A stretch of 64,000 nt of DNA from Rhinopithecus roxellana. Its lineage: Eukaryota; Chordata; Mammalia; Primates; Cercopithecidae. The notes under the pieces are model-generated. The model searched no databases. It was given only the letters and a program-made list of their open reading frames with translations, and was not told where the DNA came from. Positions 1 through 12,260 of this stretch are shown piece after piece (position 1 is the stretch's first letter; each line of letters opens with the position of its first letter). Made by a program: the position numbers and the translations under genes. Location of the stretch: contig NC_044553.1 in assembly GCF_007565055.1 (NCBI RefSeq), positions 122,286,978 through 122,350,977 on the forward strand. The letters run 5' to 3'.

Positions 1-1717
1 GACACCCGACAATGCAAATCCTGAGCCCTGATGGTGAAACACAGAGTCAGGACAAAAGCAGGCAGATGAAAACTCAGGAAGCACTCACACAAGCTCGCGG
101 CCAGGCCTTAATTGAGGTTATCTAGTGACCTTTGTCATGTCTGGGGTCCTCCTTCCCAGGATCAGGTGCTAAACAGCCTTTCCTGGAGCCCACAAGCTCT
201 GCAGAGGATGCTCGGGTGGGATCCCACCTGCAGCTGCCACATAATTAGCACCACCCCACAGGAGGCTCAGTGCTGACAAGTGTGAACTCAGAAGCTCCTA
301 TAATTGCACCATTATCCTGTATTCTGTCCCTCTGGTACCACCCACGCTCTGGAGCTCAGGCTTTCCAAGATCTGGAAAGGTATGTGATGCACCACCCTGA
401 CCTGGGACGAGGGTGACTCCTCACAATCAAACACATGGTAATTTCTGCAGCAAAACATGCCTGTTTGCACTGAGACAAATAAATGCCTTAATTGCACATA
501 GATTTCAATTTGATTTTAGACCAAAATAGTTTGATGCAAAGTTACGAAAACAACATCAAAGGAGGGGAAAATTTCTTCCGAGCTGCTGAGATGTGGAAAT
601 TGCAGATAAGGGGCTGTGGAGCTAGAGCTATTGATACTGACAACAAGGGAGTCAAACGGCATGTCCCAGACCAACCGTCCTCTGAGGAGGGCGGGCAGCA
701 TCCAGAAAGATGGTCCCAGCTCTGGATCTAATCCCACGTCAGAGGAGAGGAACCATCCAGATGAGTGACATCACTTTGCAGCCAGGGACCTCCAGGAATG
801 AGGAAGTGTTAATGGGTGATGTGCAGAAGTATCATCTGGGGCATTCAGGATGGACAGCTGCCTGCTGGGCTCTCTAATGAGATGGAAGTGGTTTGGGAGG
901 GGACAGGAGGGGCGCACCCAGGAAGGGTGGGTCTTGTCCTAGTTGTCTTCCAGGAATGCCTGGGCGCCAACCAAGCCACGCTTCCTGCAGCTTGCTCCGA
1001 CTTGGCACCTCTGCCCTGTGCTTCCCTTCATTTCTCTCCCTTGTCCTGGGCATGAGGCCCTTCCACAGCCAACACCTGTGCTTTCTGTGCCACAGTTTTG
1101 CATCTCATGCTGGGATGCTTCTCTGGGTTGGTCACTAATTATCACAAAGCCAGTCAAGTTCACCATTATTACCACACGGGTCAGGGCCACAAGGTTCCAT
1201 GAACAGGCCTGGACGGTGGGCATGGTGGACCAAGGCACTTCTCCCCTTCTCCCCTGCCTGCTGAATGATGGCCAGAGAGAGAGAGGGAGGGGAGACGGGA
1301 TATGGGAATGGGAATGGGAATGGGAGTGCCTGGTTGGTCAAACCCAGACCTCTTCCAAGGCATAGCCAGAGTTGCACACTGCCTCCCCACACTCCACACA
1401 CCCCACTGCATGAACCATGGGCTCATCCCCTCCCTGGCCAGATCACAGGCTTTATGCTAGTCCAGTGTCCTGTGTATGTCCAGACTCACCACAGTTCAGA
1501 GGGCGTCAGTGTGATGACTGCTCCCATTTATAAGAGGAGGCCAGGGTTAAAAAAGCTAGGGTGTTTTAGTCAGTCACTGGGTCAGGGCTTACCTGTGTTA
1601 TTTGACTTTAAGCAGACTGATCTTTGGGCTCTACCAGAGCTGGTTCTGCTGGTTCAGTCTCCCTGATGCTGCTGCCCATCTGCTGTTTTCCCTTGCCCCA
1701 AACCAGGCTGACCATTG
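1..1717. other. No gene or repeat family recognised
   Basis: I see no supported exon, RNA gene or known repeat in this stretch. Open frames here are under about 140 codons, overlap on both strands and resemble no family I know. The only local structure is about four copies of a GGGAAT-type hexamer at 1301-1326. Confidence 0.6.
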
Positions 1718-2261
1718 TGTCAGAGGCATTTAAACCAGGGAAACCCCATCTTAAACAGGAGCTGGGTAAAACAGGCTAAAACCTCCTACCGGGCTGCATT
1801 CCCAGACGGTTAGGTATTCTAAGTCAAGGGACGAAATAGGAGGTCGGGTCATAAAGACCTTGCTGATAAAACAGGTTGCAGTCAAGAAGCCGGCTGAATC
1901 CCACCAAAACCAGGACAGCCACGAGAGTGACCTCCGGTCATCCTCACGGCTACACTCCCACCAGCTCCGTGACAGTTTAGAAACACCAAGGCAACATCAG
2001 GAAGTTACCCTATATGGTCTAAAACAGGGAGGCACAGGGAGGCATGAATACTGCAACCCTTGTTTAGCACATCGTCACGAAATAACCATAAAAATGGGCA
2101 ACCAGCAGCCTTCGGGGCTGCTCCATGGAGTAGCCGTTCTTTCATTCCTCTACTTTCTTAATAAACTTGCTTTCACTTGACAGACTTGCCCCGAATTCTT
2201 TCTCACACGAGATCCAAGAACCTTCCCTTGGGGTCTGGATCAGGACCCTTTTTGGGTAACA
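1718..2261 (+). mobile_element. Solo ERV1-type LTR
   Basis: The segment begins TGTCAGAGGC and ends GGTAACA, the TG...CA ends of a retroviral LTR. It holds a TATA-like CATAAAAA near 2088-2095 and an AATAAA at 2160-2165, which is U3-R-U5 order on the plus strand. The text matches my memory of a primate class I (gammaretrovirus-like) LTR, but I do not name the subfamily. No internal gag/pol/env-like sequence flanks it, so it is a solo LTR. Flanking 4-bp repeats do not match cleanly. A 106-codon frame at 1860-2180 lies wholly inside the LTR and is not a gene. Confidence 0.75.
2088..2165 (+). promoter_or_regulatory. LTR TATA-like box and polyadenylation signal
   Basis: A TATA-like CATAAAAA lies about 70 bases upstream of AATAAA. 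This is the usual core-promoter and poly(A) arrangement of an LTR R region. Present-day activity cannot be judged from sequence. Confidence 0.4.
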
Positions 2262-2289
2262 GTAATGGCAGAAAAGGTGGGGGGAGCTG

Positions 2290-2485
2290 CAGAAAGCATC
2301 CGAATCAGACAGACCTGGGTTTGTACCAAGGCTCTGGCAGAGACTAGTGGTGCGAGGTTGTTCAGATAAATCGTCTCTGAACTGCAGCTTCCTCGTATGT
2401 ACCCTGCCGCATAGGATGAGATAAGATAATGTGTGCAGCAGCAGATTAAAGTCATATGGCCCTGGTAGGCAAGTGATGAATGACG
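2290..2485 (+). mobile_element. MIR SINE
   Basis: Diverged MIR, plus strand. Recognisable blocks are 'gacctgggtttgtaccaagg' (consensus 'gcctgggttcgaatcc'), 'gctctggcagagactag', a 'ctgcagcttcctc' core and a 'aggatgagataa' tail. The tRNA-derived head is eroded. Age is ancient mammalian. Confidence 0.65.
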
Positions 2486-3375
2486 GTATAAGAAAGAGAG
2501 AGATTTCCCCACTTTACAAAATTCTGCTGGACTTGGGAGCTGTAATAACAGTCATAACATAGCTGCAGCCAAAGGTGGGGAAGAGGGAGTGCCAACATGG
2601 AGAGGGAACCTCAGGCTGTGTGCCCTGGAGCCCAGGTCCACACTCCTGAGGCCGGGGGGGCCCACCAGTGACCCCACAGGCTCCGATGAAGGTTTCCTAA
2701 GAATGGATATGGAATAAGGCCCTATAAACAATAAACTTCTAGAAAAAGGTTGTTCTCTGAAAGCACTTAGTTCCTAGGTCCCTCAGGAACAGGGGACAAC
2801 AGACAAAATCTTTGTAGACAGCACCTGGCATGTTTTCCACTAGAGTGGGGATCTGAAAAGAAGCATCAATGAACCTAGACTCCCAGACCATCACATTTAG
2901 AGGAGTGTGTGCTCTTCCTTCTCTCCCTCTTTGTGAGATTCCTTCTCATTAAATCTTCAAAAGAAGCATGTGTGGAGTTGTGAGGGGACACAGAAGGGAG
3001 GAAGGGGCCATTGATCCAAAAGGCACCATGGGAATCCCAATTATTCCATGGCTCTGGCACCTGGGCCCCATTTGCACTGCTTCGAGCCCACAGGAAACTC
3101 TAAATGTGTGTGGATGCTAGTGGCATGGAAGTATTGAGCGGGGGCGGAGGAGGGGAAAGGGATGAGAGAGAGGAAGGGAGGGAGGAAAAAGGAAAGTTAC
3201 CTGTCATTAAAAAAATACATTATGGTATAATAAGAACATAGATTTGGTTTTCCTGGCACAGAGCTTCTAAAGCCCTGGGAATTTCCTGAGTGAGAGGAGT
3301 GTCTTTTGTGATTCATACAGAGCCCCTTCTGACCGTGCCTGAGGCCTGAGTTTACACTGATGAGGTGACTTAGAG
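2486..3375. other. Unannotated interval
   Basis: No coding or repeat family recognised. A G+A-rich low-complexity run lies at about 3138-3197, mostly ggaa/gagg units. Confidence 0.55.
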
Positions 3376-3379
3376 TTGG

Positions 3380-4110
3380 GCACCTAGATAGCTTTCATGG
3401 GGGCTGGTTACCTAATGACTGGAGGAAGGAGCTTTCCATCTACTGCACTCACAGCTCTGGGGAGGGGTGAGAAAGGGGCTGGAGACAGGATTATAAACAC
3501 TCTTGGTCAGCACATCCACTTGCGGGGAGGGTGGTGCTGGGGAGAAGTTACTGCGGCTCCGTACACCCTTCCAGCCACCATGCCCCGCCCTCTGCGTCCT
3601 TCCACTTGGTGGTTCTTGAGGTGCATCCTTCAGAATAAACCAATAAACGTTAAGTCATGGGTTTTTTTCTCCCCGAGTTTCATGTTGCTGAATTCCTGTT
3701 CTGAAACTCTGAATCCACGTAATCTTTTCTCCAGGGTATTTTATAGAAGTAGATATTAAATATTTATTTAATGGGTATATTTTTATTTATAAATATATTG
3801 GTTTGTATATTATATACAATTTTATTAAATAAGCAAAGTATTTTCCTGAGCTGTGAGCCATCTTAGAAAGTTACTGAACCTGGGAGAGAAGGGTATGGGA
3901 ACCCTCGAATTTTCAGTTACCTGGTAGACGTGTGGGTAGCCTGGGTACCCCATTTGCAGCTGGTATCTGAAGTGAGACTGAGCCCTTTAACCTGTGGGAT
4001 CTGATGCGAATTCCAGGTAGATAGTGTGAGAAATAAATCGAATTGGTGGACCCCCAGTTGCTGTTGGAAAATTGGTTGTTGGTGCTAGAAACGACATCGC
4101 ACGTTTGATG
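3380..4110 (+). mobile_element. LTR-like interspersed element, copy 1
   Basis: Blocks here match an LTR-like consensus I recall but cannot name with confidence: 'cacatccacttgcggggagg', then 'agaataaaccaataaacg' near 3632 (poly(A)-signal zone), 'cctgagctgtgagcc', and 'aacctgtgggatctgatg' followed by 'ccaggtagatagtgtgag' near 3990-4030. An AT-rich stretch (about 3730-3850) interrupts it. A second copy of the same family lies at about 51165-52350. Probably an ERV LTR; boundaries are approximate. Confidence 0.55.
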
Positions 4111-5385
4111 TCAGAAAACACTTATCTTTTCTAAATTCTTCCCGTCTATTATTTTGACAGAGGAGGAAAGCAGCCTTCTTTCCACCCCCCTGATCCTGAC
4201 ACTTTTTTCTCTTGGTGAGATGTAATGACTGAAACATCGCTCTTCACCTTGAGATGCTGTCACGGCCCTAAGCAAGCTACTAGCTGGCTTGTCTGTGAAC
4301 AGGAAGCATGGCATTTCCATGTGTCAGAGATCAAGTGATAATGAATGCAGAAATTAAAAAGGTAAACATTTTAGAAAAAACAACGGCTTAAAATCTTATC
4401 TATGGTGTGAATGCTATTAGTACCATAATTAGAATTAGGAGGTTAAAGTCAGAGAATGACCCAGGAAGGCTGGGACATCAAATGCCAGAAGAATGGTCAC
4501 GATTGCAAAATAAGAGAAGACAGATTATTTTAAAAGCAAATGTAAGTCTCTAGATGGTTCAAATGTCTCTTCAGAAACTGAAATGGCTCCTGTCATTTCT
4601 TCTGATAGATTAAATCAGATTACATCTGACAAGCCTCCCAAAATGATAAAAACTAATCTGCAGAGAAAACCGGCTGCAGAGGAACCGGCTGCTTCCTCCT
4701 AGGAACATGAAGAGGGGAACAGAGAGGTCAAGCCTCTTTCTACTCCCTCACGTTTCTGAATGATCAAAATCAAGGGCAAGTGGGAGAAAGAAGAACAAAA
4801 CCAACAAACTGGAGGTCAAGGAGAGATTTTTCATTTTTTTACTTTTCTGCCTTTTCCATTTTTAATGCATAGAAAATGTATCATTTGCCGAGTTTAAATA
4901 CCCTAGAGAAAAGATTACATGGATTCAGATTTTCAGGACAGGAATTCAGCAACATGAAACTCGGGAGGAGAAAAGCCCATTGCTAGAGCCGCTTTTGTGG
5001 CTCTCTGCCCCTGGCCCATATTTGCAACCCCCTCAGAACCCTGGCCCTGAGAGCCTTCAGTATCTAGCTTCACTTGTGCGCGTCCATTATCGTGCTGGGT
5101 CAAGTCAGGTTGGTCCCCAGCCAGGGAACACAAGAACAGCAATCAACGGAAGGTTGCTTAGAAGTGGCCCCGGGCAGCATCTAAGCTTGCTCTGTCCTGA
5201 GTTCCTCATGTCCACGCTGTGGATATGAATAGGAATGCCAGGGCTTCCAGACTGAAACACTGCGTGCGGGCGGGGGCAGAGAGACACAGGCATTGGCTAG
5301 TTGACTGTTAAGGTTTGTTTTAAACCCAGGATTCTTGTGAGCCCTTAAAAATTCAGTTGGGAGGCAGTGTTACAACTGCTAGATC
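4111..5385. other. Unannotated interval
   Basis: No supported gene, RNA or repeat family seen. Frames near 4933-5293 overlap on opposite strands and are unconvincing. Confidence 0.5.
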
Positions 5386-5680
5386 CTCCTCTTCCTCCTC
5401 TTCTTTTCCTTCTCCTCCTCCATTTTTCCTCCTCCTCCTCCTCCACCATGTCCATTTTTCCTCCAACTCCTACTCCATTTTTCCTCCTCCTCCTCTTTTC
5501 CTTTTTTCTTCCTCCTTTTTTCCTTCTCCTCTTTTCCTTCTCCTTTCATCCTTCTCCCTTTTCCCTCCTGCTCTTTTCCTTCTCCTCTTTTCCTCCTCCC
5601 CTTTTTCCTTCTCCTTTCATCCTTCTCCCTTTTCCCTCCTGCTCTTTTCCTTCTTCTTCTCCTCCACCTCCTTCTTCTAA
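5386..5680. repeat. Polypyrimidine tract, (CCT/TTC)-rich
   Basis: About 295 bases made almost only of C and T on the plus strand, built from cct, ctt and tttcc units, with one short purine-containing break ('ccaccatgtcc' near 5441). Long mirror-like homopurine-homopyrimidine DNA can form intramolecular triplex (H-DNA). Two overlapping 107-codon Ser/Phe/Leu/Pro-rich frames here arise only because pyrimidine-only DNA has no stop codon. Confidence 0.9.
5541..5654. repeat. 71-bp-spaced direct duplication inside the tract
   Basis: A block of about 43 bases starting 'tcctttcatccttctccc' at 5541 recurs at 5612. It includes the otherwise rare 'cat' and 'cctgctc' interruptions, so the match is a true duplication and not low-complexity coincidence. 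Confidence 0.85.
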
Positions 5681-5699
5681 ACTGTGTTAATTACACAGC

Positions 5700-5800
5700 C
5701 TGATCATAAATGGCTTAAAGGTAGAAACTGGGTTATATATTTCTAGGTTCCCTCACCTGGCCCAGTTTAATACCTTCCACAGAGTAGGTTGCTCCAAAAG
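5700..5800 (+). mobile_element. L2 LINE 3' end, fragment
   Basis: 'aaaggtagaaactgggtt', 'acctggcccag' and 'ccacagagtaggttgctcca' fit the L2 3' end ('cctggcacatagtaggtgctcaat'). Strongly diverged; assignment from memory. Confidence 0.45.
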
Positions 5801-6319
5801 AGGAGGTGAGTTAAAAGGTGAGTTTTCAAACAAACGAAGCTGCAGATGCTTCTGCAAATGTAAGCCTTAATTAAAAATTAGCTGTGCTTGAAATAAATTT
5901 AGAGGTCTCTGGTGACACCCTCTGAAGCAAGGATGTTTATTTATAGAGCATCTGAATTCAATACTGGAAGTAATAATCCAGTTACATTTTTCTTGGAAAC
6001 CACCATCCTTTAAATAAAATTGCCAAATCATATACATTGCTGAAGACCAGTCACTGACTGAGGGCTAAGGAAGACAGGCACCAGAGAGAGAGACCTCTCC
6101 ATAACATGCTTTCCTCTCTGTAAGAAAAAGGTCAACGGCAGCGCTGTTCCTTAGGGGGCATGGCAAATGTCCAACTTTAATTAAAGAGGGAAGCACCTGC
6201 CTCATCCCCCGGAGCCTGACCTTGCGCACGCAGTGTGAAAGTGGGGCACGGCCATTCAGGAGATGGCTTTATGTTGTGTCACACTACCCGAGCACCTCAA
6301 GGCTCACCCTGAGTTTCTG
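5801..6319. other. Unannotated interval
   Basis: No gene or recognisable repeat. Locally AT-rich between 5870 and 6050. Confidence 0.5.
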
Positions 6320-7215
6320 CTTCATTCTCTCATTCAGCAAAAGTCCTCTGGTGCCCGCTACAGGTGAGACAGTAAGCTAGGGGCTGTGGGTACAGCAGTG
6401 ACTGAAGGCACCTGGAGCCCTGTCCCCACCATGCACACATTCTAACGGTGAGGAAGACTCAGAACCAATGAGCAGACAGATGAGTGAACACAAAGTGGGT
6501 TCGATGGTGAGAAGCCTTTGGGAGAAAAATATAACAGGATAAAGAGAACACAGTGGGCTGGAGGTGGAGGGGAGGGTTTGGGACAGTACATTGGAGCTCA
6601 GGGAAGACCTCAATGAAGAGGTGACCTTTAGGAAGAGACCAGTGAGAAGTAAGGGGGAAATCAAGTGGTTCTTAGGGATGAGTCTTCCTGGCAGGGAGAG
6701 TAGCCAGTGCAAAGGCCCTGAGGGGGGCATGTGCTTGGGTGACATGTGTGTCACCCAACAAGTGGGCAGTGAGCGCAGCCAGGAAGCAAAGGATAGAGGG
6801 GAGGGGAGAGGAAAAAGGAGCCAGGCAGGGAGGGAACTGAATCCAAGGCCACTTCGAGGACTTCAGTTCCTATGCTGTCCAGGGAGACAGGAGCCCCTGG
6901 AGGGATCTGTGCCAAGAAGCTGTATGCTGGCTGCTATGTTGAGGACAGACACCACCAGAAGAGGCAACACTGAAGCAGGAAGGCTGGATGGGGACTCCTA
7001 ATAATGGAGGTGAGAGATGACGCCCATGTAGACCAGGGTGAAAGTATCATGGCTGAAGCTGTAGTTAGATCCTGCATCGGTTTTGCATGTCAAGCTGCCA
7101 GGATTTGTTGATGTCTCGGAGGTGACATGTGTGAGACAAGAGTTAAAGGTTTTTGGTTTGAGCCAATGGATCCGTGGCTTTAACATTTATTCAAATGAAA
7201 AGTCTGTGGGAGGGA
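6320..7215 (-). mobile_element. L2-type LINE 3' portion
   Basis: Read on the plus strand the text runs as the reverse complement of an L2 3' end: 'ctcattcagcaaaagtcc', 'ggctgtgggtacagcagtga', 'gggaagacctcaatgaagag', 'cagtgcaaaggccctgagg', then 'gtttttggtttgagccaatg'. It therefore lies on the minus strand with its 3' end near 6320. It is heavily diverged and carries no intact frame. Overlapping frames at 6377-7001 on both strands are chance products of this relic. Confidence 0.6.
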
Positions 7216-7546
7216 CAAAAGTGAGAATGACCCATGGACACTATTTTGATGCTACAGGCAGCGAGGACAATCATTAATGCCGGGCTCTCAGCAGGGGCCA
7301 GGAGATGAGCCTGTCCATGGGAAGAAGGGCTGGGCCTTCCAGGAGAGCACAGATCATGTGTCCTGCGCAAGAGGAGGGAAGCTAGAGTAGGTGGCACAGG
7401 CAAGGGCAGGGATGCGCTCACTGAAGTATGCTGCTTTAAATCCTGCAGGGGAGTCTCTCAAGGGCTCTCACCTGACTAATGCTAGGTTCTGCAGGGGTCT
7501 CACATGTAGCTATGGGTGCACCTTGTACTCCTAGCAATGGCTTTAA
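7216..7546. other. Unannotated interval
   Basis: Nothing recognised between the L2 relic and the next Alu. Confidence 0.5.
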
Positions 7547-7560
7547 GCAGATTCATTTTC

Positions 7561-7793
7561 TTTTCTTTTCTTTTTCTTTTTTTTTTTTTTTTTGAGACTC
7601 AGTCTTGCTCTGTTCCCCAGGCTGGAGTGCAGTGATGCAATCTCAGCTCACTGCAACCTCCGCCTTCTGGGTTCAAGCAATTCTCCTGCCTCAGCCTCCT
7701 GAGTAGCTGGGATTACAGGTGTGCACCACCACACCTGGCTAAGTTTTGTATTTTTAGTAGAGACGGGGTTTCACCATGTTGGCCAGGCTGGAT
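7561..7793 (-). mobile_element. AluS, 5'-truncated
   Basis: T-rich head, then 'gagactcagtcttgctctg' through 'ttggccaggctgg', where it stops. The distal left monomer is missing. Flanking direct repeats gcagattcattttc (7547-7560) and gcagatccattttc (7794-7807) differ by one base and mark the target-site duplication. Confidence 0.92.
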
Positions 7794-7807
7794 GCAGATC
7801 CATTTTC

Positions 7808-8865
<1,058 letters not shown>

Positions 8866-8869
8866 TCAA

Positions 8870-11800
8870 ACATAAAATTATATTACATTAGGATAAAATT
8901 CCCTATAGAAAGCAGAATAGAAATGCATTCGCAAAGAAAAAAAGGGACTATGTTAAATATCTGACAGTTTTAAAAAAGGCTTGTTCATATGGTGTTTGAA
9001 TGAGACGGGCACCAAATTATTACGGTATTTTGATTCCATTTAACATAGAGACTGACCATTCTATTTTTCAGTGTCAATATTTACAATTGGATGTTTTACA
9101 TTTAATTAATTTGCAATTAATTAAATTTAGGTGAGTACTGCAGGTGTCAAGTTAAAAATCTACAAATGATAGGCAGCATTTCAAGATTCTTACAAGCATC
9201 GCTAGAGCACAGAGTACGAGGGCCTCTGGTTTAGGAACACTCCACCTGATTGAAACATGCAGCTCTGGAGGCCACAGAGGGCAGGGCTGGAACTCCCGAG
9301 TCCTGGGGACTGGCTGTGGTGCAGGTTGTGAACATCTACATGCAGCCCTGTATCTTGTTACTTGTCTTGCCTGAAGTGCTTCTGAAGTGTCCCCACATTA
9401 CCCTATCCTATGTGTTGAGCTTGTGCATGTGTTGAGCACTGCAGACTGTAGTGTCACACACCCAACATTCATTGTTGGCAGGGGTGGAGTTGGTGTGACA
9501 GCCATGGTTTTTTGTTTTTTTTTCTAAACAGGACCTCTCAGAAGCAAACATCTCAGGTATCAGGACAAAAATCTTGGGTGCAAGATCTTGCAGGCCCATG
9601 GGCGAGATTGTCATTCTCTTAACTTACCATTTGCAGCCAAATGTTGGTGGTTAAAACTTGGTTCTTCTCATCCTTGAAAAAAAAAAAAAAAAAAAAAAGC
9701 AGCAGCATAAATATGATATGGTTTACAAAAGAAAGAATGAGACAATTATTCATGTGGGGATCTGACTGTTGGGATCATTGTTATGTGTGGAAATTAGAAT
9801 GCACCAAGCACTTCCAATGTATGCAAGCAGCATTTCCCCAGAGTTAAGCTTTTCTATTTATTCCAAAGTAAGACACATTTATTACACAGCATTTTAAAAA
9901 GATGGAAAAGTATAAAGAAGAAAATTAAAACTCTGCCATCTTACCATCCAGAAATGATGCCTGCTAATGATTTAGCTATTTATCTTTGTATTTTTAAATA
10001 ATTCATACACTAAAAAAAAAACCCATAAAAGTAGGTGAAAATCCAAGTTTTTAAAGTCAGGTTTATTTCCAAAATATATACAGTTTTAAACAAATACAAA
10101 TATGCTATGACTCCCTCCCCCAGGAAAGGGGTCATGGCCCTGTGTGGAGCTGCTGCACCCTGTGTGGGTGGTGCCATGTGGGCCGTGACTCTGACTTGTC
10201 CCTGCAGATCTGGACTTTTCTCTCATCCTCTAACTTCAAGGGGGAACATCAGGCTTTGAAATACACCTGAAGGTAAAGCCTACCTAGGTGAGTAAACTAA
10301 AGGTGAGAAAGATGAGGTGACTTTAGAAGCAGCCATTCAAACTTGGATCTCTCTGACTCCAGAGCCTATTTTCCTACATTTCCAAAATACCTCCCTGAGT
10401 TCTGCCTCCAGCTAAGCCTATGTGCTAACCAGGGAGCTTGGATAGTGTACCAGCTGTGACTTTGCTCCAGCACAGGACATATAGAGAAGAGACCCGTCAA
10501 GACTGGCCTTTCCAAATGGAAGGCAACTTGCATTTTAGTATGGCTGACCAAGCCCAATATGGCTCAGCATAAACAACGTGAAAGGAGGCAAATGAGTGAA
10601 TTCTGTACAATAGTTATACTGTGAATGTTGTGATTCAGTATGAAATAACTCCAACCCAAAGGGCTCTGTGCATTAGCAGTTGACACCCTCTCCAGAGAAA
10701 ATATTAATTAATGCCCCTGTGAAGATGTGAACAGGAGCTGAAATCTCAAGCTCCTGCAACAGAATCTACTTGGCCTGGTTCACCGATGGGCAGTTTCAAA
10801 AAAAAAAAAGACCCAAAGGCAGAAAGACCGTGGCATCTGCTGGGGCGTGTCAGTGGGCAGGGATGCAGATGGAAAAAGTGCTGCCTCATTAAAATGAAAA
10901 TGCATTCAGCATGTAAGCAGTTGGCAGGGACGCTCTGATGCATCAGTGCCCCAGCCCAGTTGCTCACATGTTGCGTACCTCTATGGTGAGATGGGCCAGG
11001 TGGGGCAAATCCCACAGAGAGGAGAGGGCTGCCTGGGGAGGGACATGGGATGATGTCTCAGGGGACCCCAGGCCAGGGGCAATGGCCACAAGACGCTGAA
11101 CATTTATTCAGTTACAGGAAAAAATATATCCCATTTTCCTAATAAAATGTGCCAGGAGTTCTCGGTGGGAAAAGTTGTAGAGCTAACATGTCTCTGTACT
11201 CTGCACTGAGCAAATGATCCCCAACAGAGCTATCCATTTAAGTAGCTGGAGCACTCCAGTTCCGGCTCAATCTCCAATATTATTGGGAAGTGTGGTCAAA
11301 CTCTTCAGAATGTATATCTGTTACCTCAACTTATTAAGGAGTTGTTGTTTTTAATGGACTTAAAATTAGCAAGGGTTCCATTGAGGTGCCCTTCCTTCTT
11401 TTAATTGCATTTGTGTCTTCATCTGCTGAGAGAAAGGCTTCTGTGGTTTGGGAGCTCAATTACTACCAATGTAATTAAAAGGCTTTCTTCTTTCCAACGT
11501 TCTAACAGAAACCGCATTAGAGGAACACTGAATTTCAGCGGTGTGTGGCAGCTTGGGACCAAGTACAGCTTTTCAAAGTGTAATCAACAAGCAGCAGCCA
11601 GCACCACCTGAGCATGCAGGGATGCCCATTAGGGGAGCCCCCCACAAAGACTCAAGAGGGAGAGAGAAGGGCATAAGGAACCATGCTCCCAGAACAATCT
11701 CCCTCCTCTTAGCACCTGTACGGGCCACACATGGTCTGAGTCTCTTGGCTCTCTGTCTGCAGTGACAAGATCCCTCACCTGCTTCCCATTCCCACTGTGC

Positions 11801-11985
11801 AGCCTGCTGCCCCTATGCACACTGCAGGTACACACACACACAGAGGCTGTCCTCTACTCATCGTTAGACTGGACTTTCTGACCACCGATATGATCAGATC
11901 ACCCTCCTCCAACTGCACTGCCCAAAGGATCAAGTCAAAAGTCGAGTGAAGTGCACAAACCATTGCTACAAGCCATGGTCCAGCC
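8870..11985. other. Unannotated interval
   Basis: No supported gene. Notable only for an A22 run at 9677-9698, an A11 run near 10799, and a stretch near 9890-9960 ('atggaaaagtataaagaag', 'ccatccagaaatgatgcc') that resembles an old LINE 3' UTR I cannot name. Frames of 60-90 codons overlap on both strands without family resemblance. Confidence 0.5.
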
Positions 11986-11989
11986 AAGT

Positions 11990-12104
11990 TTTCATTCATT
12001 CATTCATTCATGCAACATTTATGGAACATCTCCTGTCCCCAGCATTATGCTTGCCTGACGTGTGCAGTGGAAATTAATACTGTTCCTGAGTTCCTAGAAT
12101 AAAA

Positions 12105-12152
<48 letters not shown>

Positions 12153-12260
12153 GGTGGGGGCGGGGAATGAGGTAGGATTATACAACACAATAATGATACA
12201 CTTATAACAACCTATAACAACAAATGGTAACAAGGGTCACAGAGGGAGGGAACAGGGTCC
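11990..12260 (-). mobile_element. L2-like 3' end relic
   Basis: 'cattcattcattcatgcaac', 'atttatggaacatctcctg' and 'agcattatgcttgcctg' resemble the reverse complement of the L2 3' terminus with its terminal CATT repeats. The (TG)n array lies inside it. The right edge is uncertain. Confidence 0.45.
12107..12151. repeat. (TG)22 microsatellite
   Basis: Uninterrupted alternating TG for about 45 bases. Such runs are commonly length-polymorphic and can adopt Z-DNA. A Thr-His frame on the minus strand is a by-product. Confidence 0.97.

Noticed and set aside
5357..5690. Two 107-codon Ser/Phe/Leu/Pro-rich frames
   Set aside because: Pyrimidine-only DNA cannot encode a stop codon. Both frames coincide with the polypyrimidine tract.
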